Below are positions 53,206-63,706 of a DNA stretch of 64,000 nt, one piece after another; within the stretch, counting starts at the first letter, position 1, and the number at the start of each line of letters is the position of its first letter. The notes beneath the pieces were generated by a model, which saw only the letters and a program-made list of their open reading frames with translations, did no database searches and had not been told where the DNA came from. The DNA comes from Cellulomonas phragmiteti (GTDB taxonomy: Bacteria; Actinomycetota; Actinomycetes; Actinomycetales; Cellulomonadaceae), in NCBI RefSeq assembly GCF_016862775.1, contig NZ_BONP01000005.1:140378-204377 (forward strand), read 5' to 3'. The position numbers and the translations under genes were made by a program.

Positions 53206-54003
53206 TCAGGCCGGGGCGCGTCCGGTGGCGTGCGCCGACCAGCGCCCGTCGACGTGCTCGAGGCTCAGCGGGACGTCGAAGGCCCCGGACAGGTTCTGCG
53301 CCGTCAGCGTCTGCTCGATCGGGCCGGCCGCGAACACCCGCCCGGCCCGCAGCAGCAGCAGGTGGGTGAAGCCCGGCGGGATCTCCTCGACGTGGTGGGT
53401 CACCAGCACCAGCGCCGGTGAGCGGCGGTCGCGTGCGAGCTCGGCGAGCGCCCCGACGAGCTCCTCGCGCCCGCCCAGGTCCAGGCCGGCGGCCGGCTCG
53501 TCGAGCAGCAGCAGCTCCGGGTCGCTCATGAGCGAGCGCGCGATCTGTACCCGCTTGCGCTCCCCCTCGGACAGGGTGCCGAACCACCGCTCGGCGAGGT
53601 GCGCCACACCGAAGGCCGCGAGCAGGTCGGTGGCCCGGGACTCGTCCACCGTCTCGTAGGACTCCCGCCAGCGGCCGGTCATGCCGTAGGCGGCGGTCAG
53701 CACGACGTCGCGCACGGTCTCGCCCGACGGGATGCGGTCCGCGAGCGCTGCGCTGGCCAGACCGATCCGCGGTCTCAGCTCGAAGACGTCGGTCGCTCCC
53801 AGACGGGCACCGAGCAGCGTGGCGGACCCGGCCGTGGGGTGCATGCGTCCGGAGGCGACCTGCAGCAGGGTCGTCTTGCCGGCGCCGTTGCGTCCCAGCA
53901 CCACCCAGCGTTCGCCCTCCTCGACCCGCCACGACAGGGCCTCGAGGATCGTCGTCGCCCCCCGGCGGATCGTCACGTCCTGCAGGTCGAGCACGTCGGT
54001 CAT
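53206..54003 (-). CDS. ABC transporter ATP-binding protein, stand-alone
   Basis: A 265-residue ATPase. Walker A is VVLGRNGAGKTTLLQVASG, Q-loop region ELRPRIGLASAAL, signature GTLSEGERKRVQIARSL, Walker B LLLLDEPAAGLD, H-loop VLVTHHVEEIPPG. The EEIPPGFTH motif and LSEGERKRV resemble the YjkB/PhrA-like or molybdate-type (ModF) ATPases. No permease gene is adjacent, so it may serve a carrier elsewhere or act without one. ATG 54003 is used; a GTG two codons earlier is possible. Confidence 0.88.
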   Translation of the reverse strand: MTDVLDLQDVTIRRGATTILEALSWRVEEGERWVVLGRNGAGKTTLLQVASGRMHPTAGSATLLGARLGATDVFELRPRIGLASAALADRIPSGETVRDVVLTAAYGMTGRWRESYETVDESRATDLLAAFGVAHLAERWFGTLSEGERKRVQIARSLMSDPELLLLDEPAAGLDLGGREELVGALAELARDRRSPALVLVTHHVEEIPPGFTHLLLLRAGRVFAAGPIEQTLTAQNLSGAFDVPLSLEHVDGRWSAHATGRAPA

Positions 54004-54100
54004 GTCCACAGACCCTAACCGTCCGCGGCGCCCCGCCGTGCCGTCCGGCGCCCACCGGCTCGATCTCACAGCCAGGACGCGGCACGGGTCCCGCGCGGTG

Positions 54101-55126
54101 TCACAGCTCGATCGTCAGCATGGTCGAGGAGTGCGCGACCTCGTAGCCCAGCGCGGCGTACATCCCGTGCGCGCCGGACGGGTTGTCGGTGTCGACCTCG
54201 AGCTCGGCGTAGTGCATGCCGTCCGCCGCGTAGGCCTGCATGACGGTGGCCAGCAGTGCGACGGCGACGCGCCGGCCGCGCCACTCGCGGCGCACGCCGA
54301 GCAGCTCGGTGTACCCCGAGGGGTACCCGGCGGCCGGCCAGTCCTGCTCGTAGCGTCCGGACACGGCGTACCCGACGACGTGGTCGGCGCCGTCGAGCGC
54401 CACGAACGACCACGTGGGTGCGAACATCGCCCGCGCCGCCCGCCACTGCTCGGGCGTCCGGGGCTCGGAGCCCCAGTGGTCGGCGAAGACCTCGTTGTGC
54501 GCGAGGCGCACCTGGTCGTCCAGCTCCGCCGACCACGGGACGACGCGCAGCCCGGCGATCTGCGGCACCTCGGGCAGGGGCACGTCGAGCGGTCGGCGCA
54601 TGTGGGTGTAGTACCGGATCGGCGTGAAGCCGGCGGCCCGGTACACCTGCGCGACACCGGGGGCCGCGTCGTCGGTGAAGGTCGCGATCCGGGCGGGCAG
54701 CTCCTTGCCGGACGCCGCGAGCAGCTGCCGCGCCCGCGCCTGCGACCAGGCGACCAGCGCGGTCCCGACGCCCCGGCCGCGCCACTGCGGGTCGACGGTG
54801 CCCTCGACGAACGCCCGGACCACGCGCTCGTCGCCGGGTGCCGTGTCGGCCTGGGCCCACGCCCGCAGGGTCCCGTCGGCGTCGAACCCCGCGAGCGTGT
54901 CGAGCCGCAGGTCCCGCCACTCGCTCGTGAGCTCCTCGGACACCTCGGCGTCGGACGACCGGTACGGCAGCCCGTCGGCCTCCTGGGACCGCACCTTGAG
55001 CGCGGCGATCGCCGCCGCGTCGTCGAGGCTCGCGGCGCGCCACGTCAGGCCGAGGTCGGCCCCGGGCAGCGGGACGTGCGAGGGCGGCGCGGCGCGGACG
55101 GCCAGGGGTGCAGGCGTGTCGGTCAT
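54101..55126 (-). CDS. GNAT family N-acetyltransferase with two GNAT domains
   Basis: A 341-residue protein holding two GCN5-type acetyltransferase folds. The first (about residues 28-170) has VEGTVDPQWRGRGVGTALVAWSQ, the acetyl-CoA motif A with R-G-x-G; the second (about 200-341) has LLGVRREWRGRRVAVALLATVMQAYAADGMHYAELEVDTDNPSGAHGMYAALGYE, with RGRRVA in place of RGxGxA. The layout resembles MshD (mycothiol synthase) and other tandem GNATs. Since the strain makes mycothiol, an MshD identity was considered, but the typical MshD N-terminal motifs are not clear, so only the family is called. Confidence 0.88.
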   Translation of the reverse strand: MTDTPAPLAVRAAPPSHVPLPGADLGLTWRAASLDDAAAIAALKVRSQEADGLPYRSSDAEVSEELTSEWRDLRLDTLAGFDADGTLRAWAQADTAPGDERVVRAFVEGTVDPQWRGRGVGTALVAWSQARARQLLAASGKELPARIATFTDDAAPGVAQVYRAAGFTPIRYYTHMRRPLDVPLPEVPQIAGLRVVPWSAELDDQVRLAHNEVFADHWGSEPRTPEQWRAARAMFAPTWSFVALDGADHVVGYAVSGRYEQDWPAAGYPSGYTELLGVRREWRGRRVAVALLATVMQAYAADGMHYAELEVDTDNPSGAHGMYAALGYEVAHSSTMLTIEL

Positions 55127-55199
55127 GGCACCAGGGTGGCGTGGGCCCGGGTGCGCGGTCCACCGGTATCCGGCGGGTGCCGCACGGCCGTGTGCCTGG

Positions 55200-57341
55200 T
55201 CAGGCGTCGATGCGCGAGGAGTCCAGCGCGTGCGCGTTGGCGACGATGAAGTCCTTGCGCGGCGCGACGTCCGAACCCATCAGCAGCTCGAACACCTTCT
55301 CGACGTGCGCGGCGGCCGCCTCGGCCTCGCCGATCCGGACGCGACGCAGGGTGCGGTGCCGCGGGTCCATCGTCGTCTCGGCCAGCTGGTCGGCGTCCAT
55401 CTCGCCCAGGCCCTTGTACCGCTGGATGTCGTCCTTGTAGCGCTTGCCGGCGCGGTCGAGCTTCTTCAGCGTCGCGGCCAGCTCCGCCTCGGAGTAGGTG
55501 TAGATGTACTCGTTCTTGCGCGAGCCGGCGCCGATGACCTCGACGCGGTGCAGCGGCGGGACCGCGGCGTACACCCGCCCGTCCTCGACGAGCGGACGCA
55601 TGTACCGGAAGAAGAGCGTGAGCAGCAGCGTCCGGATGTGCGCACCGTCGACGTCGGCGTCGGTCATCAGGACGATCTTGCCGTAGCGGGCGGCCTCCAG
55701 GTCGAACGTGCGTCCCGAGCCCGCACCGACGACCTGGATGATCGCCGCGCACTCGGCGTTCTTCAGCATGTCGCCGACCGACGCCTTCTGGACGTTGAGG
55801 ATCTTGCCGCGGATGGGCAGCAGCGCCTGGAAGTCCGAGCTGCGGGCGAGCTTCGCCGTCCCGAGCGCGCTGTCGCCCTCGACGATGAACAGCTCGCTGC
55901 GCGCGACGTCGTCGATGCGGCAGTCCGCGAGCTTGGCCGGCAGCGAGGAGGACTCGAGCGCGTTCTTGCGGCGCGAGATCTCCTTCTGCTTGCGGGCGGA
56001 GACACGGGCGCGCATCTCCCCCACGACCTTGTCGAGCAGCAGCGCCGAGTGGGCCTTGTGCTCCCGCTTGGAGGACGCGAAGACGGCCGTGAGCTCCTGC
56101 TCGACGACGCGGGCGACGATGCCGCGCACGGGCCCCGTGCCGAGCACCTCCTTGGTCTGCCCCTCGAACTGCGGCTCGGCCAGGCGGACGGTGACCACCG
56201 CCGTGAGGCCGGCGAGCACGTCCTCCTTCTCGACGCGCTCGGACGACGAGTCCTTGGCCGAGATCTTGAGGCGCCGGGCGTTGGCGGCCACCTGGGCGCG
56301 CACGGTCTTGAGGAGCGCGGCCTCGAAGCCCGCGAGGTGGGTCCCGCCCTTGGGCGTGGAGATGATGTTGACGAAGCTGCGGACCTCCGTCGCGTACCCG
56401 GTGCCCCAGCGGACCGCGACGTCGACGTCGCAGGTGCGGGACACCTCCTGCGGCGTCATGTGGCCACGGTCGTCGAGCACCGGGACCGTCTCGGTGAACG
56501 TGCCCTGCCCGGTGAGGGTCCAGGTGTCGGTCACGGGCGCGTCGGGGGCGAGGTGGTCGACGAAGTCGACGACGCCACCGGTGTGCAGGAACGTCTCCTC
56601 GTGCGGGCCGTGCTCGCCGGGCGTCCCCGCCACCCCGCGCTCGTCGCGCAACGTGATGGCCAGCCCGGGCACGAGGAAGCTGGTCTGCCGCGCGCGGGTG
56701 ACGAGCTCGTCGTAGGAGAACACCGCGCTGGCGGGGAAGATCTGGCGGTCGGCCCAGTACCGGACGCGGGTACCGGTCACACCCCTGGCGACCTTGCCGA
56801 CGACGGCGAGCTCCGAGCCCTGGACGAACGGCTCGAACGGCGCGTCAGGGCTCACCCCGGCCCGGTCGTCGAAGACCCCCGGCTCGCCGCGGTGGAACGT
56901 CATGCGGTGGGTGCGCCCGCCGCGGTCGACCTCGACGTCCAGGCGCGCGGACAGTGCGTTGACCACGGACGCGCCGACGCCGTGCAGGCCCCCGGACGCG
57001 GCGTAGGAGCCGCCACCGAACTTGCCGCCCGCGTGCAGCTTGGTGAGCACCACCTCGACGCCCGTCAGACCGGTCTTGGGCTCGACGTCGACCGGGATGC
57101 CACGGCCGTTGTCGCGGACCTCCACCGAGGAGTCCGCGTGCAGGATGATCTCGATGCGGTCCCCGTGCCCGCCGAGCGCCTCGTCGACCGAGTTGTCGAT
57201 GATCTCCCACAGGCAGTGCATGAGTCCGCGGCTGTCGGTCGTGCCGATGTACATGCCGGGGCGCTTGCGCACGGCCTCGAGCCCCTCGAGCACCGACAGG
57301 TGCCGCGCGGTGTAGCCGGACTGGGCGGAGGTCGTCGTCAC
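55200..57341 (-). CDS. parE: Type IIA DNA topoisomerase subunit B (ParE/GyrB type)
   Basis: A 713-residue ATPase subunit. The GHKL motifs are EIIDNSVDEALGGHG, VRDNGRGIPVD and GGLHGVGASVVNALSARL; the transducer follows; the Toprim domain has ELFIVEGDSALGTAK and KIVLMTDADVDGAHIRTLLL, and the C-terminus ends with the QRYKGLGEMDADQL block. EGDSALGTA rather than EGDSAGGSA and the position beside the principal sigma factor gene suggest the topoisomerase IV-like subunit of actinobacteria rather than the gyrB of the oriC region. The A subunit is not in the window. GTG 57341 begins VTTTSAQSGYTARHLSVLEGLEAVRKRPGMYIG. Confidence 0.9.
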   Translation of the reverse strand: MTTTSAQSGYTARHLSVLEGLEAVRKRPGMYIGTTDSRGLMHCLWEIIDNSVDEALGGHGDRIEIILHADSSVEVRDNGRGIPVDVEPKTGLTGVEVVLTKLHAGGKFGGGSYAASGGLHGVGASVVNALSARLDVEVDRGGRTHRMTFHRGEPGVFDDRAGVSPDAPFEPFVQGSELAVVGKVARGVTGTRVRYWADRQIFPASAVFSYDELVTRARQTSFLVPGLAITLRDERGVAGTPGEHGPHEETFLHTGGVVDFVDHLAPDAPVTDTWTLTGQGTFTETVPVLDDRGHMTPQEVSRTCDVDVAVRWGTGYATEVRSFVNIISTPKGGTHLAGFEAALLKTVRAQVAANARRLKISAKDSSSERVEKEDVLAGLTAVVTVRLAEPQFEGQTKEVLGTGPVRGIVARVVEQELTAVFASSKREHKAHSALLLDKVVGEMRARVSARKQKEISRRKNALESSSLPAKLADCRIDDVARSELFIVEGDSALGTAKLARSSDFQALLPIRGKILNVQKASVGDMLKNAECAAIIQVVGAGSGRTFDLEAARYGKIVLMTDADVDGAHIRTLLLTLFFRYMRPLVEDGRVYAAVPPLHRVEVIGAGSRKNEYIYTYSEAELAATLKKLDRAGKRYKDDIQRYKGLGEMDADQLAETTMDPRHRTLRRVRIGEAEAAAAHVEKVFELLMGSDVAPRKDFIVANAHALDSSRIDA

Positions 57342-57573
57342 GGCGCCGATGGTAGCCGGGAGCACCCGCACGACCCGCTTCGCCATGCCGCCCGGGTGTC
57401 CACATGCCGGACGGCGTGTGTCGGCCCCGTGACACGGGTGCCCGCGAGGTTGCGTCGGGATCACGAACGCGTGACACCGCGTCACGATCTTGTACGCAGA
57501 GAGCGAACCACCCCCTCCCGATGGGATGGATCCGGGAACCGGATGGTTGTATGGAGATGTGACAGGGACGACG

Positions 57574-57789
57574 ATGGAATCCAGGACCCCGCTGACGGCT
57601 GCCGACCGCTGCGACCGCTGCAACGCCCAGGCCTATGTCCGCGTCGTGCTCCAGGTCGGCGAGCTGCTGTTCTGCGCGCACCACGCACGCGAGCACGCAC
57701 CCAAGTTCGCCACGGTCGCGACGCACGTGCAGGACGAGACGGACCGGCTGCTCGCCGAGCACGGCGCGGGCCCGGGAGCAGCCGTCTGA
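57574..57789 (+). CDS. DUF7455-type small actinobacterial protein
   Basis: A 71-residue protein (ATG 57574). It contains LTAADRCDRCNAQAYVRVVLQVGELLFCAHHAREHAPKF, with four metal-ligand-like residues CxxC and CxHH, as in the small actinobacterial family I know next to the principal sigma factor gene. It could be a zinc-binding protein. GTG 57559 upstream (VTGTTMESRTP) lies seven bases after TTGTAT (57547-57552), a possible -10, which would make it a leaderless start. The function is unknown. Confidence 0.82.
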   Translation: MESRTPLTAADRCDRCNAQAYVRVVLQVGELLFCAHHAREHAPKFATVATHVQDETDRLLAEHGAGPGAAV

Positions 57790-57812
57790 CGGCTCTGCGC
57801 ACCACGAGCCAC

Positions 57813-57844
57813 GAGGGCCCCGGACCGTCAGGTCCGGGGCCCTC
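57813..57844 (+). terminator. Terminator hairpin after the DUF7455 gene
   Basis: GAGGGCCCCGGACC and GGTCCGGGGCCCTC form a perfect 14-bp stem with a 4-base loop (GTCA), 24 bases after the stop codon. The T-run after it is short. Confidence 0.9.
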
Positions 57845-57890
57845 GTCGTCCGCGCCAGGACGGCGGTGCGCTCCGCCGTGCCCGGAGCGA

Positions 57891-57926
57891 CGAGAGCCCG
57901 GCCCCTCGGGGGGGGCCGGGCTCTCG
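57891..57926 (-). terminator. Terminator hairpin after the principal sigma factor gene
   Basis: CGAGAGCCCGGCCC pairs with GGGCCGGGCTCTCG in a perfect 14-bp stem, 20 bases past the stop of the sigma factor gene on the minus strand. Together with the hairpin at 57813 it insulates two convergent transcripts. Confidence 0.9.
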
Positions 57927-57945
57927 TGCACGTGCGGTGGGCGCC

Positions 57946-59469
<1,524 letters not shown>

Positions 59470-59536
59470 GAACGACCTTTCGTCAGCGCGGCAACCGGAA
59501 CCGTGGAGTGTCCGAAGGACCGGGAGACAGACAGAT

Positions 59537-59542
59537 ATTGTA
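59537..59542 (-). promoter_or_regulatory. Candidate -10 element of the sigma factor gene
   Basis: TACAAT on the minus strand, 68 bases before the GTG start, is within one base of TATAAT and stands out in this GC-rich sequence. A convincing -35 at the right distance is not seen. Confidence 0.55.
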
Positions 59543-59683
59543 CCGACCCGCAGGGGCGTGCCGCGCGTGCAGGGTCGCGCGTCGCCGATCGCCCGGAGCC
59601 GTGCTCGGGGTCCGGCCTGCCACAACACCGCGGGCGGGCCCGGGATTCCCGTCCCCGCCCGCCCCTTCGCTGCCGGTGCCGTG

Positions 59684-60076
59684 TCAGCCCGCGGGCTTCA
59701 CCGTCAGGACGGGGCACGGTGCGTCGAACAGCACGCGCTGGGCGTTCGAGCCGAGGATCAGCTTGCCGACGGGGCTGCGTCGGCGCAGGCCGAGGACGAC
59801 CAGCTGGGCACCGACCTCCTCGGCCGTGCTGATCAGGTCGTCGGCGACGTCGCCGCCGTCGAGCAGCCGCACGTCGTGCTCGACCCCCTGGGCGTCCAGC
59901 TCGTCACGGACCCGTCCGAGCGCCTGCTCGACCTCCGCACGACGCTCCGGCGTCTCGTCGTGGCGCACGCTGAGCACCACCACGACGGCGACGGATCGCC
60001 GGCGCGCCTCCTCGACCGCGGCATCGAGTGCCGCGTGCCCCTCGGGGGTCGCCAGGTAGCCGACCACGATTCCCAT
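59684..60076 (-). CDS. Universal stress protein (UspA family)
   Basis: A 130-residue cytosolic protein of the alpha/beta Usp fold. It begins [39 protein letters not shown] and has the ATP-binding pattern G-x2-G-x9-G-S near the C-terminus ([36 protein letters not shown]), so an ATP-binding member is likely. Such proteins help survival in stress and hypoxia. ATG 60076 follows GGAGGAGG. It stands downstream of DUF4192 on the same strand. Confidence 0.93.
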   Translation of the reverse strand: MGIVVGYLATPEGHAALDAAVEEARRRSVAVVVVLSVRHDETPERRAEVEQALGRVRDELDAQGVEHDVRLLDGGDVADDLISTAEEVGAQLVVLGLRRRSPVGKLILGSNAQRVLFDAPCPVLTVKPAG

Positions 60077-60178
60077 CGTCGTTCCTCCTCCTGGCCCCGC
60101 CGGCCTCGTGCGCGACGCTACCCGAGCGCGGGACCTGCGACGACCTCGGCGGTCGCCACGGAGCGTGCGGCAGGCCCG

Positions 60179-61309
60179 TCATCCGGTCCGCCGCACCCAG
60201 CCCGGGGCCAGCCCCGCGTCGAGCGCGCTGCGCATCAGGTGCCCCAGCCGGTAGGACGGGTCGTCGACCAGGGCCCGGTCCAGCAGCACCGCGGCGCGGG
60301 CCCCGTCCCCCTGCCACCACGCCAACGTGGCGAGCAGCGTCGACGCCGGCGCCTGGGCCCCCCGCCGACCGTGGGACACGACGTCCTCGAGCGCCGTGCG
60401 CACGGCGTGCAGGGAATCGTCGGGCGGCTCGCCCACCGTCGGGTCCACCAGCCGTCCGATCGCGGCACCGACCTCGGCGTCCTCCGCCGGCCCGGCCTCG
60501 GCGAGCGCCCGCTCCGGAAGGGACCCGGCGCCGGGAAGGGTCGCCACGAGGACCGCGTCACGCACACGCCGGTCCGCCAGACCGGCCTCGACACGGCCCA
60601 GCAGCGCGATGCGGGTGAGGTTCCCGCCCACGCCGCCCCCGGTGCCGTCGGCGGCCGCGACGAGCGCACGCCACGCCGCCAGGGACTCGGCACGCCACCG
60701 GGTGAGCGCCCGGGGCCCGGACGCGACCGCCCGCGCGCGGGCCTCGGTCCGACGACGACGCACCCGGGCGACCGCCCGCCGCGCCGCCGTCGGTGCGCCA
60801 CCCACCCGGGCGAGCGCCGCCCGCTCGGGTGCGACGACCGACCCGGCGAGGACCATCTCCGCACCGGTCCGCGTCGACTGCAGGTCGCTCGACGGACGCC
60901 CGCCGGGCGGGCAGCAGGAGGGGTCGCACGCCAGGCAGCGGTAGGACGTGTCCCCCACCACCAGGACGTCGGCACCGCCGAACGGCACGTCGAACGCCTC
61001 GGCGGCATGCGCGGCGGCCGCGCCCACCAGGGCGTCGTCGACGTCGGCGGCCACGCCGGTGTAGAGCACGAGCACCGTGCGTCGTGCGCCGTCACGGTCG
61101 AGGTGCGCGGCCAGGGACCGGGCGACCTGCGGGCCGTGCTCGGGGTCGGCGAGGTCCTGGAGGTCGACGCGGGCGACCAGCCCCACCCGCCCCCGCGGCC
61201 CGCGCAGGCTCACGGCCACGGCGCTGTCCCGCGGCTGGAAGCCGAGGAGGTGGGGCACGAGAGCGAGCAGCTCGCGCGGCTCACCGAGGCGGAGGAGGAG
61301 AGGTTCCAT
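60179..61309 (-). CDS. DUF4192 domain-containing protein
   Basis: A 376-residue actinobacterial protein. The N-terminal core LRLGEPRELLALVPHLLGFQPRDSAVAVSLRGPRGRVGLVARVDL is the DUF4192 signature. There is a short Cys-rich stretch (RCLACDPSCCPPGG, about residues 125-140), possibly metal-binding, and a long helical C-terminal half with a tetratricopeptide-like end (WWQGDGARAAVLLDRALVDDPSYRLGHLMRSALDAG). Function is unknown. ATG 61309 lies seven bases after GAGG. It is divergent from the lipoprotein gene. Confidence 0.9.
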   Translation of the reverse strand: MEPLLLRLGEPRELLALVPHLLGFQPRDSAVAVSLRGPRGRVGLVARVDLQDLADPEHGPQVARSLAAHLDRDGARRTVLVLYTGVAADVDDALVGAAAAHAAEAFDVPFGGADVLVVGDTSYRCLACDPSCCPPGGRPSSDLQSTRTGAEMVLAGSVVAPERAALARVGGAPTAARRAVARVRRRRTEARARAVASGPRALTRWRAESLAAWRALVAAADGTGGGVGGNLTRIALLGRVEAGLADRRVRDAVLVATLPGAGSLPERALAEAGPAEDAEVGAAIGRLVDPTVGEPPDDSLHAVRTALEDVVSHGRRGAQAPASTLLATLAWWQGDGARAAVLLDRALVDDPSYRLGHLMRSALDAGLAPGWVRRTG

Positions 61310-61441
61310 GGGCACACCTCACCGCCGGCCGCGCGCGCCGTGGGCCGACCACGCCGGACCTGTGGGTCGCGGCGCCAGGAGCGGGACCTGTGGTCGGCTC
61401 GGACGCCACCCCGCGCCGCGTCACGCCGCTACCCTGACGCG

Positions 61442-61960
61442 GTGCACCGCGCGACGACACTCGCCCTGGCCGGAGCCGTCCTGCTCGGAGCCGGTCTCAC
61501 CACCGGGTGCACCCCGGCCCGGCAGCCGGTGGCCACAGCCTCGGCCGCGCCCGCGACGACGGCGGCCCCCACGCCGGGCGAGGAGCTGCTCACCGACGAC
61601 ATCGCGGGCGACACCGCGGTCGGCGCGCTCGCCCCGGGCTTCCCCGAGCTCCTGGTCCCCGTCCCACCGGACGCCGAGGTCCTCGTGTCCTCGGCGGAGC
61701 CCCTCGGCGACGGCAGGCTCCGCATCAGCCTCAACGTCCGGACGACCCAGGACACCGAGGGTCTGCTCGAGGCCGTGCGCGCGCCGCTGGCCGCCGCGGG
61801 CTTCGCCGAGTCGGCGCCGCCGGCCCCCGAGCCGGGCCTCGCCGCACAGACGACGTTCTCCCGCGCCGAGGGGACGGAGCTCCTCGTCGTGGGCGTGCTC
61901 GACCGTGACGGGCGCAGGACGATGACGCTCGGTGGGACGGTGGTCGCCCCCGCGCCCTAG
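61442..61960 (+). CDS. Putative lipoprotein, unknown function
   Basis: A 172-residue secreted protein. GTG 61442 begins VHRATTLALAGAVLLGAGLTTGC, a signal sequence ending in a lipobox (LTTGC, Cys 23), so it should be anchored by lipid on the outer face of the membrane. After a short Ala/Thr/Pro-rich tether comes a small alpha/beta domain (GFPELLVPVPPDAEVLVSSAEPLGDGRLRISLNVRTTQDTEGLLEAVRAPLAAAGF). The TACCCT at 61425-61440 close to the GTG suggests a leaderless transcript. I do not recognise the domain. The next gene begins nine bases after its stop. Confidence 0.78.
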   Translation: MHRATTLALAGAVLLGAGLTTGCTPARQPVATASAAPATTAAPTPGEELLTDDIAGDTAVGALAPGFPELLVPVPPDAEVLVSSAEPLGDGRLRISLNVRTTQDTEGLLEAVRAPLAAAGFAESAPPAPEPGLAAQTTFSRAEGTELLVVGVLDRDGRRTMTLGGTVVAPAP

Positions 61961-61969
61961 GGTGGGCGG

Positions 61970-63088
61970 GTGCCCACCGCCAACGCTGCACTCGTCGATC
62001 GTGAGAACCTGCGCGCCGGGGTGGACGCGGCCCTCGCCCGGCACGTGGCGACGCTGCGTGGGACGGCCCGGGCGATCAGCCCCGACGCCGCGCCCCTGGC
62101 CGACGCGGTCGAGCGCATGCTCGCCGGCGGCAAGCGGCTGCGTGCGGCCTTCTGCTACTGGTCGTGGCGCGCCCACGGGGGCACCCCCGGGGACGAGCGT
62201 GAGCAGGCCGTCCTGCGTGCCGGTGCCGCGCTGGAGCTCTTCCAGGCGGCCGCGCTCTTCCACGACGACGTCATGGACGACTCGAGCACCCGCCGGGGAC
62301 GCCCGACCGCGCACCGCGTCTTCGCCGACGAGCACCAGGCCGAGGGGCGTCGGGGTGAGCCGCGTCGGTTCGGTGACGGGGTGGCGATCCTGCTCGGGGA
62401 CCTGGCGCTCGTCGCGAGCGACGACGAGATGTCGCACGCGCTCGCCGGGCTGCCGCCGTCCGTCGCACGATCCGCACGTGCCGTGTTCGAGGTCATGCGG
62501 ACCGAGGTGACGATCGGGCAGTACCTCGACCTGGTCGCGCAGACCATGCCGTGGGGGGACGCCGTCGACGACGAGCGCCGCGCCCGGGACGTGGTGCGCT
62601 CCAAGTCCGCGCGCTACAGCGTCGAGCACCCCCTCGTGCTCGGCGCCGCCCTCGCCGGTGCCGACGACGAGGCGGTCGCGGGGTGCCGCGCCGTCGGCCT
62701 GCCGCTCGGCGAGGCGTTCCAGCTGCGCGACGACCTGCTCGGCGTCCTCGGGGACCCGTCGACGACCGGCAAGCCGACGGGTGACGACCTGCGCGAGGGC
62801 AAGCGCACCGTGCTGGTGGCGCGGGCGCTGGCTCGTGCGACGGCGACGGGCGACCAGGCCACGGTCGACGCCCTCACCCGCGGCGTCGGCGACCCCCACC
62901 TGGGGCCCGAGGGCGTCGCGACGCTCACGGGGCTGCTCGTGCGCACGGGAGCGGTCGCCGAGGTGGAGCAGCTCATCGAGGAGCTCTGCACCGAGGCGTT
63001 CGCCCAGATCGAGGCGCGCGACTGGCCGGAGCCCGCCCGCAGCACCCTCGTCGCCCTCGCGCACGCGGCGGTCGAACGCACCGCCTGA
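61970..63088 (+). CDS. Polyprenyl diphosphate synthase (IdsA-type trans-prenyltransferase)
   Basis: A 372-residue isoprenyl diphosphate synthase that condenses isopentenyl diphosphate with allylic diphosphates. It has GGKRLRAAFCYW (the GGKRxR motif), ALFHDDVMDDSSTRRGRPTAH (first Asp-rich motif DDxxD), the middle VMRTEVTIGQYLD, SKSARYSVEHPLVLG, and FQLRDDLLGVLGDPSTTGKPTGDDLREGKRTVLVA (second Asp-rich motif). The chain length, geranylgeranyl or shorter, cannot be read with certainty. GTG 61970. With the Rv2175c-type gene next to it this matches the idsA2-Rv2175c-pknL neighbourhood of mycobacteria. Confidence 0.92.
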   Translation: MPTANAALVDRENLRAGVDAALARHVATLRGTARAISPDAAPLADAVERMLAGGKRLRAAFCYWSWRAHGGTPGDEREQAVLRAGAALELFQAAALFHDDVMDDSSTRRGRPTAHRVFADEHQAEGRRGEPRRFGDGVAILLGDLALVASDDEMSHALAGLPPSVARSARAVFEVMRTEVTIGQYLDLVAQTMPWGDAVDDERRARDVVRSKSARYSVEHPLVLGAALAGADDEAVAGCRAVGLPLGEAFQLRDDLLGVLGDPSTTGKPTGDDLREGKRTVLVARALARATATGDQATVDALTRGVGDPHLGPEGVATLTGLLVRTGAVAEVEQLIEELCTEAFAQIEARDWPEPARSTLVALAHAAVERTA

Positions 63089-63121
63089 CGCCGCCCGGCC
63101 GAGCCGGCGGGGCGACGTCCC

Positions 63122-63532
63122 CTACAGCAGCGCCTGCGCGACGCGTCGGACCTCGGTCTTGCGACCGGCCCGCAGCGCCTCGATCGGCGGCACGCCCAGC
63201 GACTCCTCGACGGAGAAGAGCCACGCGATCGTCTCCTCGTCGGAGAAGCCGTCGTCCCCCAGCACCGTCAGGGTCCCCTGCAGCGAGGCCAGCACCGCCC
63301 ACGGCCGGTCCTCCGAGGGCGCGTCGGGAGCCGCCGGGTTGGCGAGGTGGCCGGGCACGAGGCAGTCAGCGGGCACGCTGAGCACCGGCGGGCTCCCCCG
63401 CCGCACGCCGACGAGACGCCGCTCCTGCAGCAGGCGGCGCACCTTGCCGGCGTCCACGCCGAGCATCTGCGCCACGTCCGGGACGGTCAGCCAGCTGCCG
63501 ACCAGATGGTCCAGTTCCGAGGTCGAACTCAC
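63122..63532 (-). CDS. Rv2175c-family DNA-binding protein
   Basis: A 136-residue small regulator. The N-terminal winged helix LVGSWLTVPDVAQMLGVDAGKVRRLLQERRLVGVRRGSPPVLSVPADCLV (about 10-58) is the Rv2175c type, and the second half (LQGTLTVLGDDGFSDEETIAWLFSVEESLGVPPIEALRAGRKTEVRRVAQALL) is the family's helical C-terminal domain. In Mycobacterium tuberculosis this protein is phosphorylated by PknL in its N-terminal part; a Thr/Ser-rich start (MSSTSELD) could be such a site. It lies convergent to the prenyltransferase and divergent from the LysM gene. GTG 63532. Confidence 0.88.
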   Translation of the reverse strand: MSSTSELDHLVGSWLTVPDVAQMLGVDAGKVRRLLQERRLVGVRRGSPPVLSVPADCLVPGHLANPAAPDAPSEDRPWAVLASLQGTLTVLGDDGFSDEETIAWLFSVEESLGVPPIEALRAGRKTEVRRVAQALL

Positions 63533-63620
63533 CCGGTCAGCCTACGGGTCCGCGGCGTGTCGCCCGTCAAGCGGCTCCCGGGGTTTCCGTCCTGGACATT
63601 CTCGTCTAGCGTCGAAGTTC

Positions 63621-63656
63621 GTCACACCTGTCACATCAGCACCACGTGTCACGGCG
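63621..63656 (+). promoter_or_regulatory. 9-bp-phased GTCACA direct repeats before the LysM gene
   Basis: Four consecutive nonamers: GTCACACCT, GTCACATCA, GCACCACGT, GTCACGGCG. The first, second and fourth keep GTCAC(A). MtrA, the cell-envelope response regulator of actinobacteria, is reported to bind GTCACAgcg-like direct repeats of 9 bp. The array ends 50 bases before the LysM ATG. The link is from memory of the motif. Confidence 0.5.
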
Positions 63657-63706
63657 GGACGCCCGACCACCCGCTCACCACTGCTCGACCACCGCCTGGG
63701 GGGGCC

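Noticed and set aside
54101..55126. Tandem GNAT protein as mycothiol synthase MshD
   Set aside because: The two-domain layout fits, but the sequence blocks I associate with MshD are not visible and the second acetyl-CoA motif is altered, so only the family name is given.
63541..63706. c-di-AMP (ydaO-type) riboswitch before the LysM gene
   Set aside because: Cell-wall hydrolase genes in actinobacteria often carry one, but the conserved core sequences were not found; the phased GTCACA repeats are the only clear element.
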